Assembly: GCA_949130495.1 (NCBI GenBank)
Contig: OX422208.1
Span: 645,256,023-645,320,022 of the forward strand
DNA: 64,000 nucleotides
Direction of reading: 5' to 3'
From: Sambucus nigra
Taxonomy: Eukaryota; Streptophyta; Magnoliopsida; Dipsacales; Adoxaceae
A program made the position numbers and the translations under genes. Numbering within the stretch: the stretch's first letter is position 1; every line of letters starts with the position of its first letter. The notes under the pieces were generated by a model. It was not told where the DNA came from, made no database searches, and was given only the letters and a program-made list of their open reading frames with translations. Shown here one piece after another: positions 20,516-34,144 of this stretch.

Positions 20516-22825
20516 TGTAACACCCCATAATTTTGAGTAATTTATTTTAAAGGATAAAATTCATGTGTGACGTAGTTTAATTTAAATGGAAAAAAAGTGA
20601 AATTAGTAAATATTAATTTATGAGAATAAGATTAATATATATGTGCTAAATTTACTAGCGTGTTTAAGTAAATTTAATTACGTCAATTATAGTGTCTTAT
20701 GTGAGTAGAAACGATAAGATTTGATGGTATCGCAACCGGGGAATTTGTGTGGGCTATTTTTGGGATGGAATAGGATAATTATGATTAGTGACTTGGATGG
20801 TTATTTCGAGTGAATGATTTATCTAGAATAGGTGAAAAATTCAGAATTGATTAATTAGGGGGTAGTAATTGGGTATCGGGGGCTTTTTATACTAGCCCGG
20901 GCTCACGTAGGGGTATTTAGGTCACTTTAATGTAGGACAGTAATCTAATTTCGAGATTATAAATTAAAATATAAGATTTAGAGATGTGAGGCAACCATAA
21001 CATTTATTCTAAATCCTAAGAGAGAAGGGATATAGGAGGAAGAAGAGAAATCAAAGGAGAAAGCTAGAAGAGGCTAATTTCAGAGGAGATTCAAGGACCC
21101 TAACATCAAATCAACACATACAAGAGAGAGATCAGAGCCTACGAACAATCCAAGGAAATTAATTAACTTGATTTAAATTAAATGGAGGTGTATTCATGTT
21201 CATATCGTAGCAGGTGTAGAATAAAAGAAATTTAGGGAAGGGTTCTCACATGTAAATGGATCTTTTGATGAAATTGATATCATGTGTAGGTTAGATGATC
21301 AATTGATGAAGTACAACCATTTATGATTATTGGAATTAGATTACATTTAGAAATTTAAGTTTTAAGATACATAAAAATGGAATCTTGTTGGGTTCTTCGT
21401 TGAAAAACATGAATCTTGAATAACTTTGGGTTTAATTGATGAACATAAGATGGTAATCTGCCAAAAGATTTGACATTATTTAAACTTGTTCCATGTAAAT
21501 TGTACTTAGAATTAGATTTCTTGCAATAGATTTATGGAAATATATAGGTTTTATATTTCCAATGAGATTTGAAAGAGGTCATTTGGAGTTTTGCAGAGGG
21601 AGAAATCATAATTTTACTACTGGGTGTTTAATCTGCCAGCATATCAATCTGCCAGAATTTTTGACGTTACTTTATACGTGTTCCATTTTAATTGTGTTTA
21701 GAATTAGATTGCGTGCCATATATGTATGGAAATTTGTAGGTCTACTCTTTTCAATGAGCATTGAATGAGGTCATTTGGAGTTCTGTAGAAGGAGAAATCA
21801 CAATTTTACTACAGAGTGTTTAATCTACCAAAAAATTTACGACCCGATTCGGTTGCTTAGAAAATGGCAATTTTGTTAGTTTAGGTGTAAAAATTAAAAT
21901 AAATTATTGGAACCATAATTTGAGTAGTTTGGGGTTATTTATCGATCGAAGAAAGATTATTTTTGGAGAATTTTGGGGTTTGGGTAAATTCCAGGGAGTT
22001 CCAAATGAAATTTCTAAGCTGTAAAGGCCAGAGAGAGTTTAATGGAATTATTTAAAGAGATTTTATTGCCTAGGGGTGATAGAGTATTTAAATTCGAATT
22101 AGAAATTGTGAGAGAGATAATTGACGATAAAGTTTAAATATCAAATTGATGAGTTAAATTCAGGAATAAATGAACGGGTAGGTTGGGTTAAGTCCTGGTG
22201 TTTTATCAGAGTGATGTTACTTGATAAAATTGAGTGATTATACGACGGACTGGTTGGGTAAGTCCAAAAATTTTAACAGGGTAACGCTATTGTACGTTAA
22301 TTAAATGATAATAATTTAATTAATTAAGAGTCATGAGATAGACTCTGGGTTTGTAGGCTAGTTCTTTATGCGATAGACACATGTTAGCTGAATTTTATAA
22401 TTTAATTTATATATATGGGTATAGAGACAGTATATATACAAATATGAGTAATAATATCTGTGTGTATGATATTTATATGAAGCATAACTATCCTAGCCGA
22501 AATGATATCAGAGAGGTTGTGCACAATGGGAGGTCACTCTGGCGAATCCCAGTAGAGGTAGTACCCTTCCCCAGGGTCATAGGTGTTGTGCATGCCCGTG
22601 TGATATAGGGTTAGAGTACCGTGGAATAATATGGTATGGTTATGACTGTGGACTTAAGGCCATGACCGCCTCCAATGTTCGTTTGTGATTTTTGGGTCTG
22701 ATGGAGAGATTCTGTCCCAGTTTCTCAGAATGTGATGGACATTCCTAGAGCACGATAGCATGCTAATGAGCTCACTTTCAGAATGTGGAGGACATTTGGG
22801 AATGCGGTTACATATATTATGAGCA

Positions 22826-22877
<52 letters not shown>

Positions 22878-23400
22878 AAGTATACTTATGCGCATTTCTA
22901 TATAACGTATATAATAGTGTAGTAAATTATATACGGGCTTATACGTTAGTGATGAAGGTGGTTAAATAACTGGAGTAAAGTTATAAATTGATTAATGATT
23001 TAATGAGCTAATGAGAGACATAGCTTATTAAGAAATCAAAGTTAGACAATACTCTAGTCAGGGTAGTGTGCTAGTGAGATTTGAAATGAGATTAGTTAGG
23101 CAGGGTAATGTAACTAGGTGGGATAACATGTAGGCGCTAAGTGTGCACACTAGTTGAGAGGTGGGGGGTAATCTAATGAGAGTGCGACACCACCTTAAAA
23201 ACGGAAAGTTTAATTCTATATTTATTCACTGCATCTTAATTACATGCTAAATATTTTTCAAAGGTAATGGGATCTGACCTGTTTCAAATCTATTTTCAAA
23301 ACTTTTAGGTGTATAGCCAAAGGGACGCTAAGGATGATTGTTCTTTCTAGGTACATGTGAAATAGTTTTGTAAATGCACATGACATGGATGTGGGAATTT
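20516..23400 (+). mobile_element. Chromovirus-type LTR, 3' end missing
   Basis: Begins TGTAACACCCCATAATT, the start shared by several LTRs here, and runs with weak similarity to the LTR at 26705 up to about 23340 (for example the ttttcaaaacttttaggtgt stretch near 23300). It then loses similarity where the Copia-3 fragment begins, so about the last 300 bases are missing. No internal region follows, so it is a truncated solo LTR or element fragment. Left flank gtaaa (20511-20515) is a candidate TSD with no mate seen. It contains an imperfect ~190-base duplication (about 21462-21830) and a TA/TG microsatellite. The right boundary is approximate. Confidence 0.65.
22826..22877. repeat. (TA)n(TG)n microsatellite
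   Basis: About nine TA then about seventeen TG dinucleotides inside the LTR, at the region that holds microsatellites in the related LTRs at 26705, 46055 and 54779. Confidence 0.9.
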
Positions 23401-25860
23401 TCTAATATACCTTTCATTCAATAATGTGATACTTGAAATAACGAGAACGCTCAAAACAAGCTTCAAGTTCTGGAACGTGGATAAAACTTTTCGGGGAACC
23501 CAAACTGTTTTGAAAAACAAAAATAAGACAAATAGCTATTAAGGCACGAAAGAGTATGTAAATACTCTTATAATCTCTCCCTTTGTATATTTCGTAAAAC
23601 ACAACAACTAAATATTACAAGAAATATATTGAAATCCCAATCAACTATAGCACAAAGCCCGACCAAAGGCGTAACAAGATATAAATTACAAATACTTACA
23701 ACCCAAAAACTATAATATACTTCTTCAAAGTAATCGAAGCAAGATTTTCTAATGTACACTAGCAAACTTTATTAAAATGCCAATGTCTCAATAAATCCAC
23801 AATATACAAAAGTTAGTCAAAAGAGATACAAGTATGAATGCTACACTAACTAGCATATGAAACAACATTCAAGTCTACCCCTAAATATGAAAACTCCCCC
23901 TTTCTATAATAACTTCTCTCCAAAACTTCCCCCTCTTTTATCAAGGAAATAAACAAAGAGAAGTAACCAAGAAAAAAGAACCAATTAAAGCATAAGGAGA
24001 ACATGAAGTTAAAGAGGATAGAGTTAAGGTAGTATAGTCTATAAGAAGATTTTGTGGTTCATGTTAAGCAATATATAGTGAACAAAAACTCCCTAACACC
24101 TTTATTTGAAAAAGGAATAGTATAGATTAAAGTTTCCTACTTACCAAATGTTGTGAGATACATGACAAGTGTTCATAATCAGGAAAATATTATCTCAAAG
24201 GCTAATGCCAGGCTAAGGTTTATCAACCAAGAACATAAGATCATATCTCATACGTGAAAAATAAATAAAAAGAACATCGGCGAAAGAGTTAAACGAAGTT
24301 TAAGTTCATTTAAGAATAATAATTCAAGAAAAAATGATTTAAAGCTTCAATAGTAGTGAAAATTTCCAACTCCTTTTGAGATAATTTTAACCAACACTTT
24401 TCTCTTCCTCAATGAGCGATTTGGTTAAAACCTTTATTTTCACATCCTTGATGTTACTCAATTTTGGATGAATATATTTCTTTGAAACATAGCTTTGTTC
24501 AAAATGTTATTTCCTGTGGAAATTTTCTCTCAATCATTACTAAAATGGCATATTATTTCAAATTTTAAAGGTATCATCATCCATTCAAACTTGTAACCCC
24601 CACATTATCTCTTATGATGTTTTCATATAGAGTCTAGATTTCTAACTTCTTTAAATTATGACAAATTCTCACACATACACATTTTGAGGGTTAATGTACA
24701 TTCTCTCATAAATATTCAAAGCTTCGAACCATTTGTAAAATATTATACAACTTTGCCATCACTCATAAAATGGCATCAGTACAATTTGTAGCGCAGTGAA
24801 GAGTGAACTAAGATATGAGCATGTGTTCCCAATAAGAAGTTTCTCAAAGTTTATAAAACCTTAAAAGAAAATTAAAACTTGTCTTATGATGCGCAAAATC
24901 AATTTTATCCAAACAAAAGGAAAAAGTATTAAAAATAACCATTTTATATACGAAGATATAACATGGATTGTATCATCTAAAGATTATATAAATGATTGTA
25001 TTTAACAAATCTTTTTATGGTAAAGAATACAACCAACTCTTTTAAAAAATAACGACATGCAATATAAGATAAAATGCAATAAAACAAAGAAGAAAAAAGT
25101 CCTAATTATGGCATAATAAACTCAAATCTAGACCAATCAAGAGGTTTAGTTAAAATATTCGCTAATTAAAGGTCTTTAGAAATATAGCTTAAAGACACGA
25201 CTTTTTTTTCCATAAGATCTTTAAAAAAATAATTTCTAATGTCTTTTGATTTATTCTAGAATGTTTAATGGGATTTTTGGATATATCAATAAAACTATTA
25301 TTGTCACAATATATAACCATGAAATATTGACCAGTAATATAATCCTCTAATATTTGTTTCATCCAAAGGATTTGAGAATGACAACTTCCCACCCTATATA
25401 TTCCTCTTCAATCGTAGAAAGTCAAACACAATTTTGTTTCTTAGCATGATAAGAGATTTAAGAGCACCTAAGATAAAATCATCAACCTGATGAACTCATT
25501 CTCCCATTAACATCACCTACCCGAATCAACATCCGAATAAGGTGATAATGATGTATTGGAATTCCTAGGATATAAAATACTAAAGCCCGTGGTCCCACAA
25601 ACATACTTGATAATGCATTTAAGGAATTTTAAGTGGGACTCCTTAAGACAAGATTAGTAGAGAGCACACACTCCTACACTAAAGTCATCTCATCAACATT
25701 CTTCCCATCAACATCCTTTCTAAGCTTAACAAAAGCACCCATAGGGGTACGCTTAGGTCTAGAAGAGTCGAGGTCAAATTACTTTACAAGGTCCTTTGCA
25801 TATTTAGATCACAAAATAAAAACAATGGGTGTCCAACCCTCTACCAAAATAAAAAATTGG
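23400..25860 (-). mobile_element. Copia-3: truncated copia fragment (RNase H to 3' LTR start)
   Basis: Minus-strand Ty1/copia remnant. From the right: late RT/RNase H, the pol tail (LANILTKPLDWSRFEF near 25120-25170), about 1.5 kb of non-coding 3' region, and a polypurine tract AAAGGGAGAGATT at 23574-23590. About 170 bases that may be the start of its 3' LTR follow. Another purine-rich run (AAAGGGGGAG, near 23890-23905) precedes it. The 5' half is missing. Both ends are approximate. Confidence 0.65.
25080..25860 (-). pseudogene. Copia-3 RNase H remnant
   Basis: Readable pieces in several frames: TPMGAFVKLRKDVDGKNVDE, then FLKCIIKYVCGTTGFSILY and SLSPYSDVDS (the RNase H Asp region), AKKQNCV and LSTIEEEYI, and the open part 25189-25392 with SQILWMKQILEDYI, VIYCDNNSFIDISKNPIKHSR. 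It ends with TKPLD. Copia RNase H removes template RNA during reverse transcription. Many stops and frameshifts. Confidence 0.8.
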
Positions 25861-25865
25861 TCACA

Positions 25866-26035
25866 TATGACTCATTCGTAGCATCACTGTCGAAACATGA
25901 TTAATTACTAACCACCTAAATACTTTAACAAGCAATGTTAAATTTTAACTTTCGTTCACATATAGCAAGATTAACTAATACACAACAAATCCATACACTG
26001 TGATAATATAATTGAAACACCAGATAAAGTCAAAA
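25866..26035 (-). mobile_element. Short chromovirus-type LTR fragment
   Basis: The stretch near 25870 (ttcgtagcatcactgtcga) closely matches the left end of the solo LTR at 54779 (ttcttagcatcactgtcgt), and the following bases show weaker similarity. Minus orientation. Limits are uncertain. Confidence 0.4.
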
Positions 26036-26059
26036 ACTGAGATAAATAATTAAGGTTTC

Positions 26060-26704
26060 CGAATAAATCATCGGGTAAGAATCCAATTCCTCCCGATGAA
26101 CCAGGTCACAACGGGACTGGATGTACCGCCCCAGAGCAACCTCCTCCATTTAGTCGCCTAGACACTTTGATGATTAATCATATTCGGAGGAGCGCCCCAT
26201 TATGATTGAGAGACTAAGTAGAGGATCTACATTTGATCGATTGAGCCCACATTACAATCGCTGACAAGTACTCGCGATCTCACACGATCACTCCTAGAGG
26301 AGCGCATCTGGTAGGACCGACACTAGGGGCTCCCGTTTCTCCACCCGAGCGTTGCCCAAAGTCGAGCAGACTTATCATGAAGAGAGCTCGGTTGAAAGGC
26401 GAGGACGAGTAGAAAAACTTAGTGAAGGCGATACCCAAGGCGATAACCAACCGTGGAAAGGCTCCATCCAATGCCCCGAATATCACCTTAGAGAGATGGC
26501 CAAATCGAGGAACCCCATTCAGCGAGATTTCACAAAAGGATCCCCTTTTGTCTCCTCTTTCTTGGCATACCCCAATCCGTTGAAATTTAAGCCACCAATT
26601 ATCACCCCAAAATATGATCAGAAGAGAAATCCCATTTTTCATATTAAACAATACCAAGCCACTGCAGACATTTACTCCATCCCTAAGGAAGTACGACGAG
26701 TACT
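26060..26704 (+). pseudogene. gag: Tat-2 gag, N-terminal part
   Basis: The gag of a second, more diverged Tat element. Best open part 26352-26704 has NQPWKGSIQCPEYHLREMAK, GSPFVSSFLAYPNPLKFKPP, YDQKRNPIFHIKQYQATADI and YSIPKEV, clearly parallel to Tat-1 gag (GSPFVARIVGFPTPAKFKPP...). Upstream (26060-26350) is a decayed leader part with frameshifts. No Tat-2 5' LTR or primer site is visible to the left, so the element is truncated. It is cut at 26704 by the chromovirus. About 100 residues of capsid are missing before gag resumes at 49391, so sequence was also lost at that insertion point. Confidence 0.85.
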
Positions 26705-27796
26705 TGTAACAACACGTATTTTTTAGAAATTAAAATTTAATTAATTGAGTTAAATTAAATTACACACGTGACTTAATTTAATGGAAATTAAATATTATGG
26801 GTCGATTAAATTATTACTTGGAGATCAACGATTAATGTTTATTGAATAAAATTACTAAGTGAATAGAAACTACGTATTTGACGAGTGATGGTGATAACAG
26901 TATTTTATCTCAACCAGGTATTGCGTGTGGATTAAATGAGGTCGAGATAGAAAATTATTTGTGAGTAACTCGGATGATAATTTTGAGGTTACGGTTGAGT
27001 TTGAAAGGGTCTAAACAGTTACAATAGTATACCCGGGTGTATAGTTTGGATCCTGGGATAATTTTAGACCAAACCAACACACTAAGAGGGCATTTCAGTC
27101 ATTTTGTAGCCTAGGGTTAAAGCAACTACGAATTTTCAAAGGTTCTATAAACTTGTATTTGTTCGAGGCTTGGGTAAATGGAATAGAAAACATTTAAAGC
27201 CATTAGAGAGAAGATGGCGATTATTCTTGGAGCTTAGGAGAGGATTCTTGGAGAATTCATCATTGTTCTTGCATCAACATAAGATTTGGCGGGTGGATTA
27301 GAAGGAATTAATCATCAAGAACATGAAAACAGATCACTCCCATACAAGGAAAGTATTTATCTTGCGAATTTTTATGAGTTATAATACTCATGTAGAGTAG
27401 GGTCTTTGAATTAAGGATAATTGATTTCACTCTTGGGATTTGATGAATAAGACCCATAACTTGTGATAGGATTGCATGTAGAATAAATCCAGTTATATAG
27501 ATAAAATAAAATCAAGAGTTATGGGATTAAGATCATGGGATAAATCTGGGTTTTTGGATGAATTCATGTGAAGAACACAAAATTGTAGGGTTTGATGATT
27601 TACGGAGAATTTAATTTGATATTGGGTGAAAGTGTATGGATTTAATACATTATTTACGTTAAAAATCATCCATACATGTATATTTGATGCTTAGTTATGA
27701 TAATTGGGAATTTGGGATTGCGGTATAAAAGTTTGAGGAATTTAATAGTATTAAAATTCATAATAGTGAAAGGAAGAAGAAGACCCCTGACACTTT

Positions 27797-27850
27797 TCGA
27801 ATCGATTCGACCCAAGGGTGAATCGATTCAGCAAGGCGAATCGATTCGGT
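27797..27850. repeat. Three gaatcgattc palindromes
   Basis: gaatcgattc occurs three times in about 54 bases. The right LTR has the same block at 47540-47592 with the middle copy decayed. Confidence 0.9.
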
Positions 27851-28214
27851 TTTGCCCAAAATTAAAAATTTCATTTTTTAAGTCTTGAAAGTTTGGATAA
27901 TTTGGAAGAGGACTTTTTGGATATTTTAAACTATAGGTGGAAACATAAAAATAATAGTAGGCCTAAAGTGGAGATTAGGTTTACATAAATTTAGACGAGT
28001 TAGGTATTGGGATAATTGAGAAAATATCCATAATTGATGAATGAATGATATTCGATACTGGTCGCACAGTGAAGAGTGAGCCTATGTTTACGACCAATAG
28101 TATATGATGGGGATAACTACATATTAAATATGGGATAAATAGGACCCTTAGAGCACTGAGCGAAACTGGAAATTATAAGAATTGAAATTAATGGTACGTC
28201 AAATATGCAAGTGA

Positions 28215-28492
<278 letters not shown>

Positions 28493-29527
28493 TGTGTGAA
28501 TACTTATAAAGACTATTTGATAATGTGTGTGAACATACCTACGCATCCTGCTATCCGGAGGTTTTCGGGAAGAGGGAGATCCCACCTTAACGATTCCAGT
28601 GAGGTTTGGATTTGTGCCCCAGAACATGGAACTTAGGGGGGGTCCACTATGTGTCATGTATTAGTGGGACTAGAAGGTCGTTTAGGTATATTAGGTATGT
28701 GCGTATCCCAAAGGCTTAAAACTATGTTCGCCTCCACTGTTGTGTTGATTGATTTTGGGTTCGAGGAGACATGTCGAACCAATAGTCCTTAATTGAGTAC
28801 AAGAGGTACATGGACTTTATAACAGAGTATGCCAGCATCATGAGGGGCCATTCCGGGGATGCTATAGTTGTGTATATATTGTATGTGTGATGAATATATA
28901 CCGTTGTGATATATCTACTCATGTGAGACAATAGAATTGATTGATGATGTACATCTAAAATACTTTAAGTAATGAAACTTAAATAATTGACTCAATAATA
29001 AAATGGGAATAAATAATTTATTATTGAGATTGTAGTATCGTGTCGTATGAGGATATACGAGAGAACTAGACTTATCGAGAGTAGTTAGATACCTTATCTA
29101 GTTGGGTAGGGGATACTAGTTAGGTAGAATACCTTATGCGTTCACATTAGTTGAGAGGTGAGGATATTAAGGGAGTGTTTATGGATATTACATGTGTAAT
29201 AAATAACTGATTTAAATACTTGTAAAATATTATCAAAATGTTTTACTTGGGCTCTGACCGGTGTCAAAAATATTTTCAAAACCTTTTAGGTGTCCAGCCA
29301 TAGTGACGCCAAGATTAGAGATCCTATTCAGAGATACGTAGTTGTCGCATTGTGGAGGCTTGCAGGAGATTACTTTAGACACTTCATCTCATTAATTCTA
29401 GATAGGAGATTTCCTTAGCAATTCAATTGGGTGTGTTGCCTTCAGATTATCTATTTTATTCAATTATGCATCAGACTATATTTTGATTTTAGTTTTACTT
29501 ATTTCAGTTTGTGGTTGGATTATGTAC

Positions 29528-31452
29528 TAAAAAAGTTGTTGCTTAGGCCGTTTAATACAAGATTAAACTATTGAAGTAACTCCGAACTGTTTTTTGAGGA
29601 AGCTCTTAACTTTAAATCAAAACAGATTAATCACAAGATGAGTTTAATAAAACATGCACGAGATTTGTTCAAGATTTTATAACCAGTTTCAAAAAACAGT
29701 TTAAATCAATTAAACTCAGCACACCAACAAGAATGAGATGAGGAGATGTAGAAAGATTAAGGACAAGGCGCTTTTAACGTGGTAAAACCTCACCCAACCG
29801 AGTAAACATCCACGGTGACTTCTAAGTCACAAAACAAAAATCCACTAAAACAAAATATACAAGTTACAAACTATTTAACACACATGCAAACTAATCAGAC
29901 CTATACAAGTTTAGAAATGTACCCACTGGTTTGATTCTAACTTTTCTGCAGTTATGAAGTTGATGTGGCTTTCCCAGTTCGTTAACTTCTCCACTTTGTT
30001 CCAGTCTTTACGTCGACTCTTGTTAATTCAAGATCTTATAGCCCACACTTCTGTGTTGTAGTGTGACAAGTGTTTGTGATGGTGATCTAACACATGCATG
30101 CACACACGCACACTTATTTATACAAACAAGTCCTAATGAATTACAAATCAGATCTAAATGAACTATTTTTAGTTTCTATCTTCTTTAGAAACAAAAGACT
30201 TTATTTGACCTTTCAAATAATCCCGGAATCCAAGGTTACCTTGCTTGAAAGACTGCTAAGGTCATATCCAATCTCATAGGGTTTTGAAAATATTTTTGAA
30301 ATTGAAAACCACCAATTGTGATTCCAACTAGGTCAAAAGTCTTGTTTCATAATAACTAGAAACAGAAAATAGATTTGTTGATTCTAGAGTTTTGAAAAAC
30401 ATTAACAGAAGGAATAATCAGCAAATACGATTTCTCAAGATGGGAAACTAAAGTATGCAGATCTAAGTGTAATATGACATGCAATAATAAGATCTACAGT
30501 TTCTATGAAAGAGAAATAGAGATCTAACATGAAATATCTAAGTTGGAAATAAGATTTCGAACACAGAGGATAAAACTCTTTAAACAACCTTAAAACCCCC
30601 ACTAACAAAACACACAGGTATAGTGCTTGGTATAAACTGTTTAGGAGAAATGAGTTTAGGGTTTCTCTCTCTCTCTCTCTTCTCTCTCTTCTCTCTTCTC
30701 TCTCTACTTGAATGAACTGCCAAAAGTCCCCAAATGCTGAGGGTAATCCTCCTTATATAGTAGGCTAGGATGGATCGATAAGGTTGGTGCAAATCTAAAG
30801 GCTGAAATTTTGTCTTGGCCTTTTGACTTTGATCCAACGTTTTAACATCAGCGGTGGATTAAACATCCTCTGATTGGTCTAGATAGGTTACACAGGGATT
30901 AGGTTCGAACGCATGCAGAGCGTTGATTATAGAAATCCAAGGGCTGAGATAACACAAGGTTTATGTGTCTTGCAACAGACATAAATCTGGCCGTTATAAG
31001 GATGATAGGTATAGGGCTGAGATGAGCTCTCACACGCGTGTTTTAAACTTAATTACACAGTTCCTCTGAAGTCTCAAACGCTTTCGAATCCTACCCAATC
31101 CAACTTTCAGGTATAAAAAGTTAATAATAGTGATTACAGAATGATCCCAAAAGTTTTATAAACCGAATTTTAATTTCCCAAAAATTATTTAAAAATTATT
31201 AAAATCAATTTAAATGGGATTAAACACACACAACTCACACACAATCAAATAATACACTATATGAACAATGTACGCGACCCTAGTGTGTGTGAATGAGAAT
31301 TATACCTTCAATTGAATCAGTGTGGCATAAGAAAAAGATTCTGAGGCTCTTTGGTATCTAGGGAATGGGATTCTAATTTTGTCACAATTTCCAAACTAGA
31401 TGAGCACTTATACAATGTAGACTCAAGTGAGTCAAGAGTATAAGGTGCTTCA
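29528..31452 (-). mobile_element. Copia-2 3' LTR (left)
   Basis: 1,925 bases. Plus-strand start TAAAAAAG where the other copy has TGAAAAAG; end aaggtgcttca. It contains the copia-type acgtggtaaaacctcaccca stretch near 29777 and a TC microsatellite (30665-30712) just downstream of a minus-strand TATA-like region (30755-30765). Confidence 0.95.
30660..30712. repeat. (TC)n microsatellite
   Basis: A pyrimidine-rich ctctct run in the Copia-2 LTR, also in the right LTR at about 40186-40240. It lies in the transcribed leader and is not coding. Confidence 0.85.
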
Positions 31453-31468
31453 ATCTCCCCCTTTGGAA
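31453..31468 (-). promoter_or_regulatory. Polypurine tract of Copia-2
   Basis: Minus strand reads CCAAAGGGGGAGAT just before the 3' LTR start TGAAGCACC, the standard copia arrangement. Confidence 0.9.
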
Positions 31469-31900
31469 ATATGAGACAAAATTTCCTTTGAGTCATCTAG
31501 GTCTCGTAGGGCTACAAAGAAATAAGGAAAAACCTATTCCTATACAAAAATTCTACCTACCCATTTCTTAGAAAAAGAAAATTACATAACTCAACTAATT
31601 ATAAGCCAATACCCTAATAACATCTGTTGAATACAACTGTACAGATTCCTGCAAATAATCACTAAGATCAAGCTTATTAGAAATATGTAAAAAAAAATGA
31701 ACTCATAAGACTCAAAATACTCCCCCATTTTGTCTCAAATGGACAAAGGGAATAATACTTAAGTGATAGGAATTTATTCAGCACACACCATTCCTATTAA
31801 TTTTCGCACACACCATTCCTATCAATTTTCGCAAAGCAAGAAATCTATTGTAATATAAAGGTTTTGTAAACATATCTGCGAGTTGCAAAGCAGTAGGAAA
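31453..31900 (-). other. Copia-2 3' non-coding region after pol
   Basis: Between the end of RNase H and the 3' LTR. It includes a short local repeat, cacacaccattcctat, at about 31782 and 31806. No env-like gene recognised. Confidence 0.5.
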
Positions 31901-33328
31901 ATAATTGATTTCTAATTCCTTAGTCTCAACCAAATCGCGTGTAAAATGATGTCTAATTTTTATATGTTTAGTTCACGAGTGTTGAACATGATTTTTAGAG
32001 ATATTGATCGCGCTTTGATTATCGCAATAGAGATGTAGTTGATCTTCTTGAATACCATAATCATTTAGAATTTGCTTAAGCCAAAGTAATTGAGCACATC
32101 AACTACCAACGGCTATGTATTCAGATTCAGCTGTAGATAAAGAAGTGCAATTTTGTTTCTTACTACTCCATCGTACCAAATTATTACCGATATAGTAACA
32201 TGCTCCTGATGTGCTCTTACTATCATCAGTATACCCTGCCCAATCGACATCAGTGTCTCCTATTATAGTACTAGGAGTATCATTAGTGTACCAAAGTTCT
32301 AAATTTAGATTGCCTTTTATGTATTTAATGATTCTTTATACACAAACTAAATGGCTATCTTTAGGATTATTTTGATAACGGGCACACAGGCAAACTGCGT
32401 ACATAATATCAAGATGCGAGGCAGTAAGGTATATCAAGGTTCCTATCATACTACGATACAGAGTAGGATCTATGGATTTACCACTCTCATCTTTAGATAG
32501 TTTGACTGTAGTATTCATGGGAGTTTTATCTTCTTTGGCACTTTAAAGGCCGAATTTTTTGACAATCTCTAAATCATATTTAGATTGTGAAATAAATAAA
32601 CCTTCTGAATTCTGTTTGGTTTGAAGATCCAATAAAAAATTTAGCTCCCCCATAAGAGACATTTGAAATTCGTCATGCATAATTTCAGAAAAAGATTTAA
32701 CTTCTGAAGGGGATGTTGATCCAAAAATGATATCGTCAACCCAAACTTGAGCTATAATAATATGTTTGTCAAAATGTTTTACAAATAGGGTTTGATCATT
32801 TCCACCCCTCTTAAAACCTTTATCTAAGAGAAAATTGGAAAGACGCTCATACTAGGCTCTTGGTGCTTATTTTAGACCATACAAAGCCTTTTTAAGACGA
32901 TAAACATGGTTTGGATACTGAGGGTCAATAAACTCTTTGGGTTGTTCAACATAGGTCTCTTCAGTCAAGATTCCATTAAGAAAGGCAGATTTTACATCCA
33001 TTTGATAAAGCGTAAAATGAAAGTAACAAGCTATTGTAAAGATAAGACGAACAGATTCTAAGCGAGTAGCAGGTGCGAAAGTCTCGTTAAAATCTATTCC
33101 TTCAATTTGAGAGTATCCTTAAGCCACTAATCTGGTTTTGTTTCTAATGATTATCCCACTTTCATCAGATTTATTTTTAAATATCCAACATGTGCCAATA
33201 ACCTTTTTATGATCAGGCCTAGGTACAAGATACCAAACATCATGAATGACAAATTGAAGAAGTTCTTCTTGCATGGTAGAAATCCAATGAGGGTCATTCA
33301 ATGCATCATTTACATTCTTTGGTTCCAC
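31840..33328 (-). pseudogene. Copia-2 reverse transcriptase and RNase H
   Basis: Well readable. The RT part starts EPKNVNDALNDPHWISTMQE and includes FAPATRLESVRLIF, QMDVKSAFLNG and VYRLKKALYGLK. The catalytic AQVWVDDIIFGS has both Asp present (usual Tyr is Trp), followed by MSLMGELNFLLDLQ. RNase H has YRSMIGTLIYLTASHLDIMY, STSGACYYIGNNLVRWSSKK, TSLSTAESEYIA, LHLYCDNQSAINISKN and ends QLADMFTKPL. In-frame stops include the ones after RLVA, YGLK and PRA, each explained by CAA to TAA or TGG to TAG. A stop after HLVCV ends the 32336-32518 open part. Confidence 0.92.
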
Positions 33329-34138
33329 AAGGGAAACAAAACATGCATAATGAGCATAGTTTCTTAATTGAGATCTTGTACGTACAGGATCACTAGGGTT
33401 AACAACAACGTTATCTATGGGATGATCTTTAGAAACCTAGTTAGGTACTTCAGGTATCTCAATTGGTAAAGAATCACCTATTTCTGGAGAGTCATTTTCT
33501 AAAACATTTTTAGACTCTTCCACAATAGTTGGTTCTCCAGTCTTACTCTCAACAATAGTGTCACTTACAATAACGTTTATGGATTCCATAAAGGTCTTTG
33601 TGCATAGATTATATACACGATATGCTCTACTATCAGGAGAATATCCTAGAAAGATAGCTTTATCTCCACGAGTCTCGAATTTTGATAAGTGTTCTCTGTC
33701 TTTGCAGACATAACACGTACTACCAAAGGTTCTAAGGTATTTAAGATTGGGCTTTTTCCCATACCATAGTTCTTAAGGAGTTTGTTTGGAATTCTTCCTA
33801 AGATAGACCCTATTGATAATGTGACAAGCAGTACGAATAGATTCTACCCAAAAATATTTAGGTAAACAATTGGCATGAATCATAACACATGCGATCTCTT
33901 GAAGAGTACGATTATTTCTCTAAACAATTCCATTTTGTTGAGGAGTATTAGGAGCACTAAATTTATGTTTGTAACCATTATAGTCACAATACTCTATAAT
34001 ACCAGTATCTATGAATTCTCCACCTCGATCACTATGAGTTCTATTTACTTGAGTGTCCTTCTCTGTTTGAACAATAGGCCCCCAATTTTAAAATTCTTTT
34101 ACTTTAAAATCAATTTCCTTGTTGAGATATGCGAAAGC
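33329..34138 (-). pseudogene. Copia-2 integrase, C-terminal half
   Basis: Reads from the catalytic-core middle (NRTHSDRGGEFIDTGIIEYC, second Asp of DDE) through NTPQQNGIV, ACVMIHANCLPKYFWVES and ACHIINRVYL to FLGYSPDSRAYRVYN, then the linker to RT. In NTPQQNGIV the position of the catalytic Glu reads Val or is shifted. It is separated from the N-terminal half by the solo LTR at 34145-35705. Confidence 0.88.
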
Positions 34139-34144
34139 GTTAGA

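Noticed and set aside
31453..31840. Possible env-like gene after Copia-2 pol
   Set aside because: No open frame, membrane segment or signal peptide could be read here.
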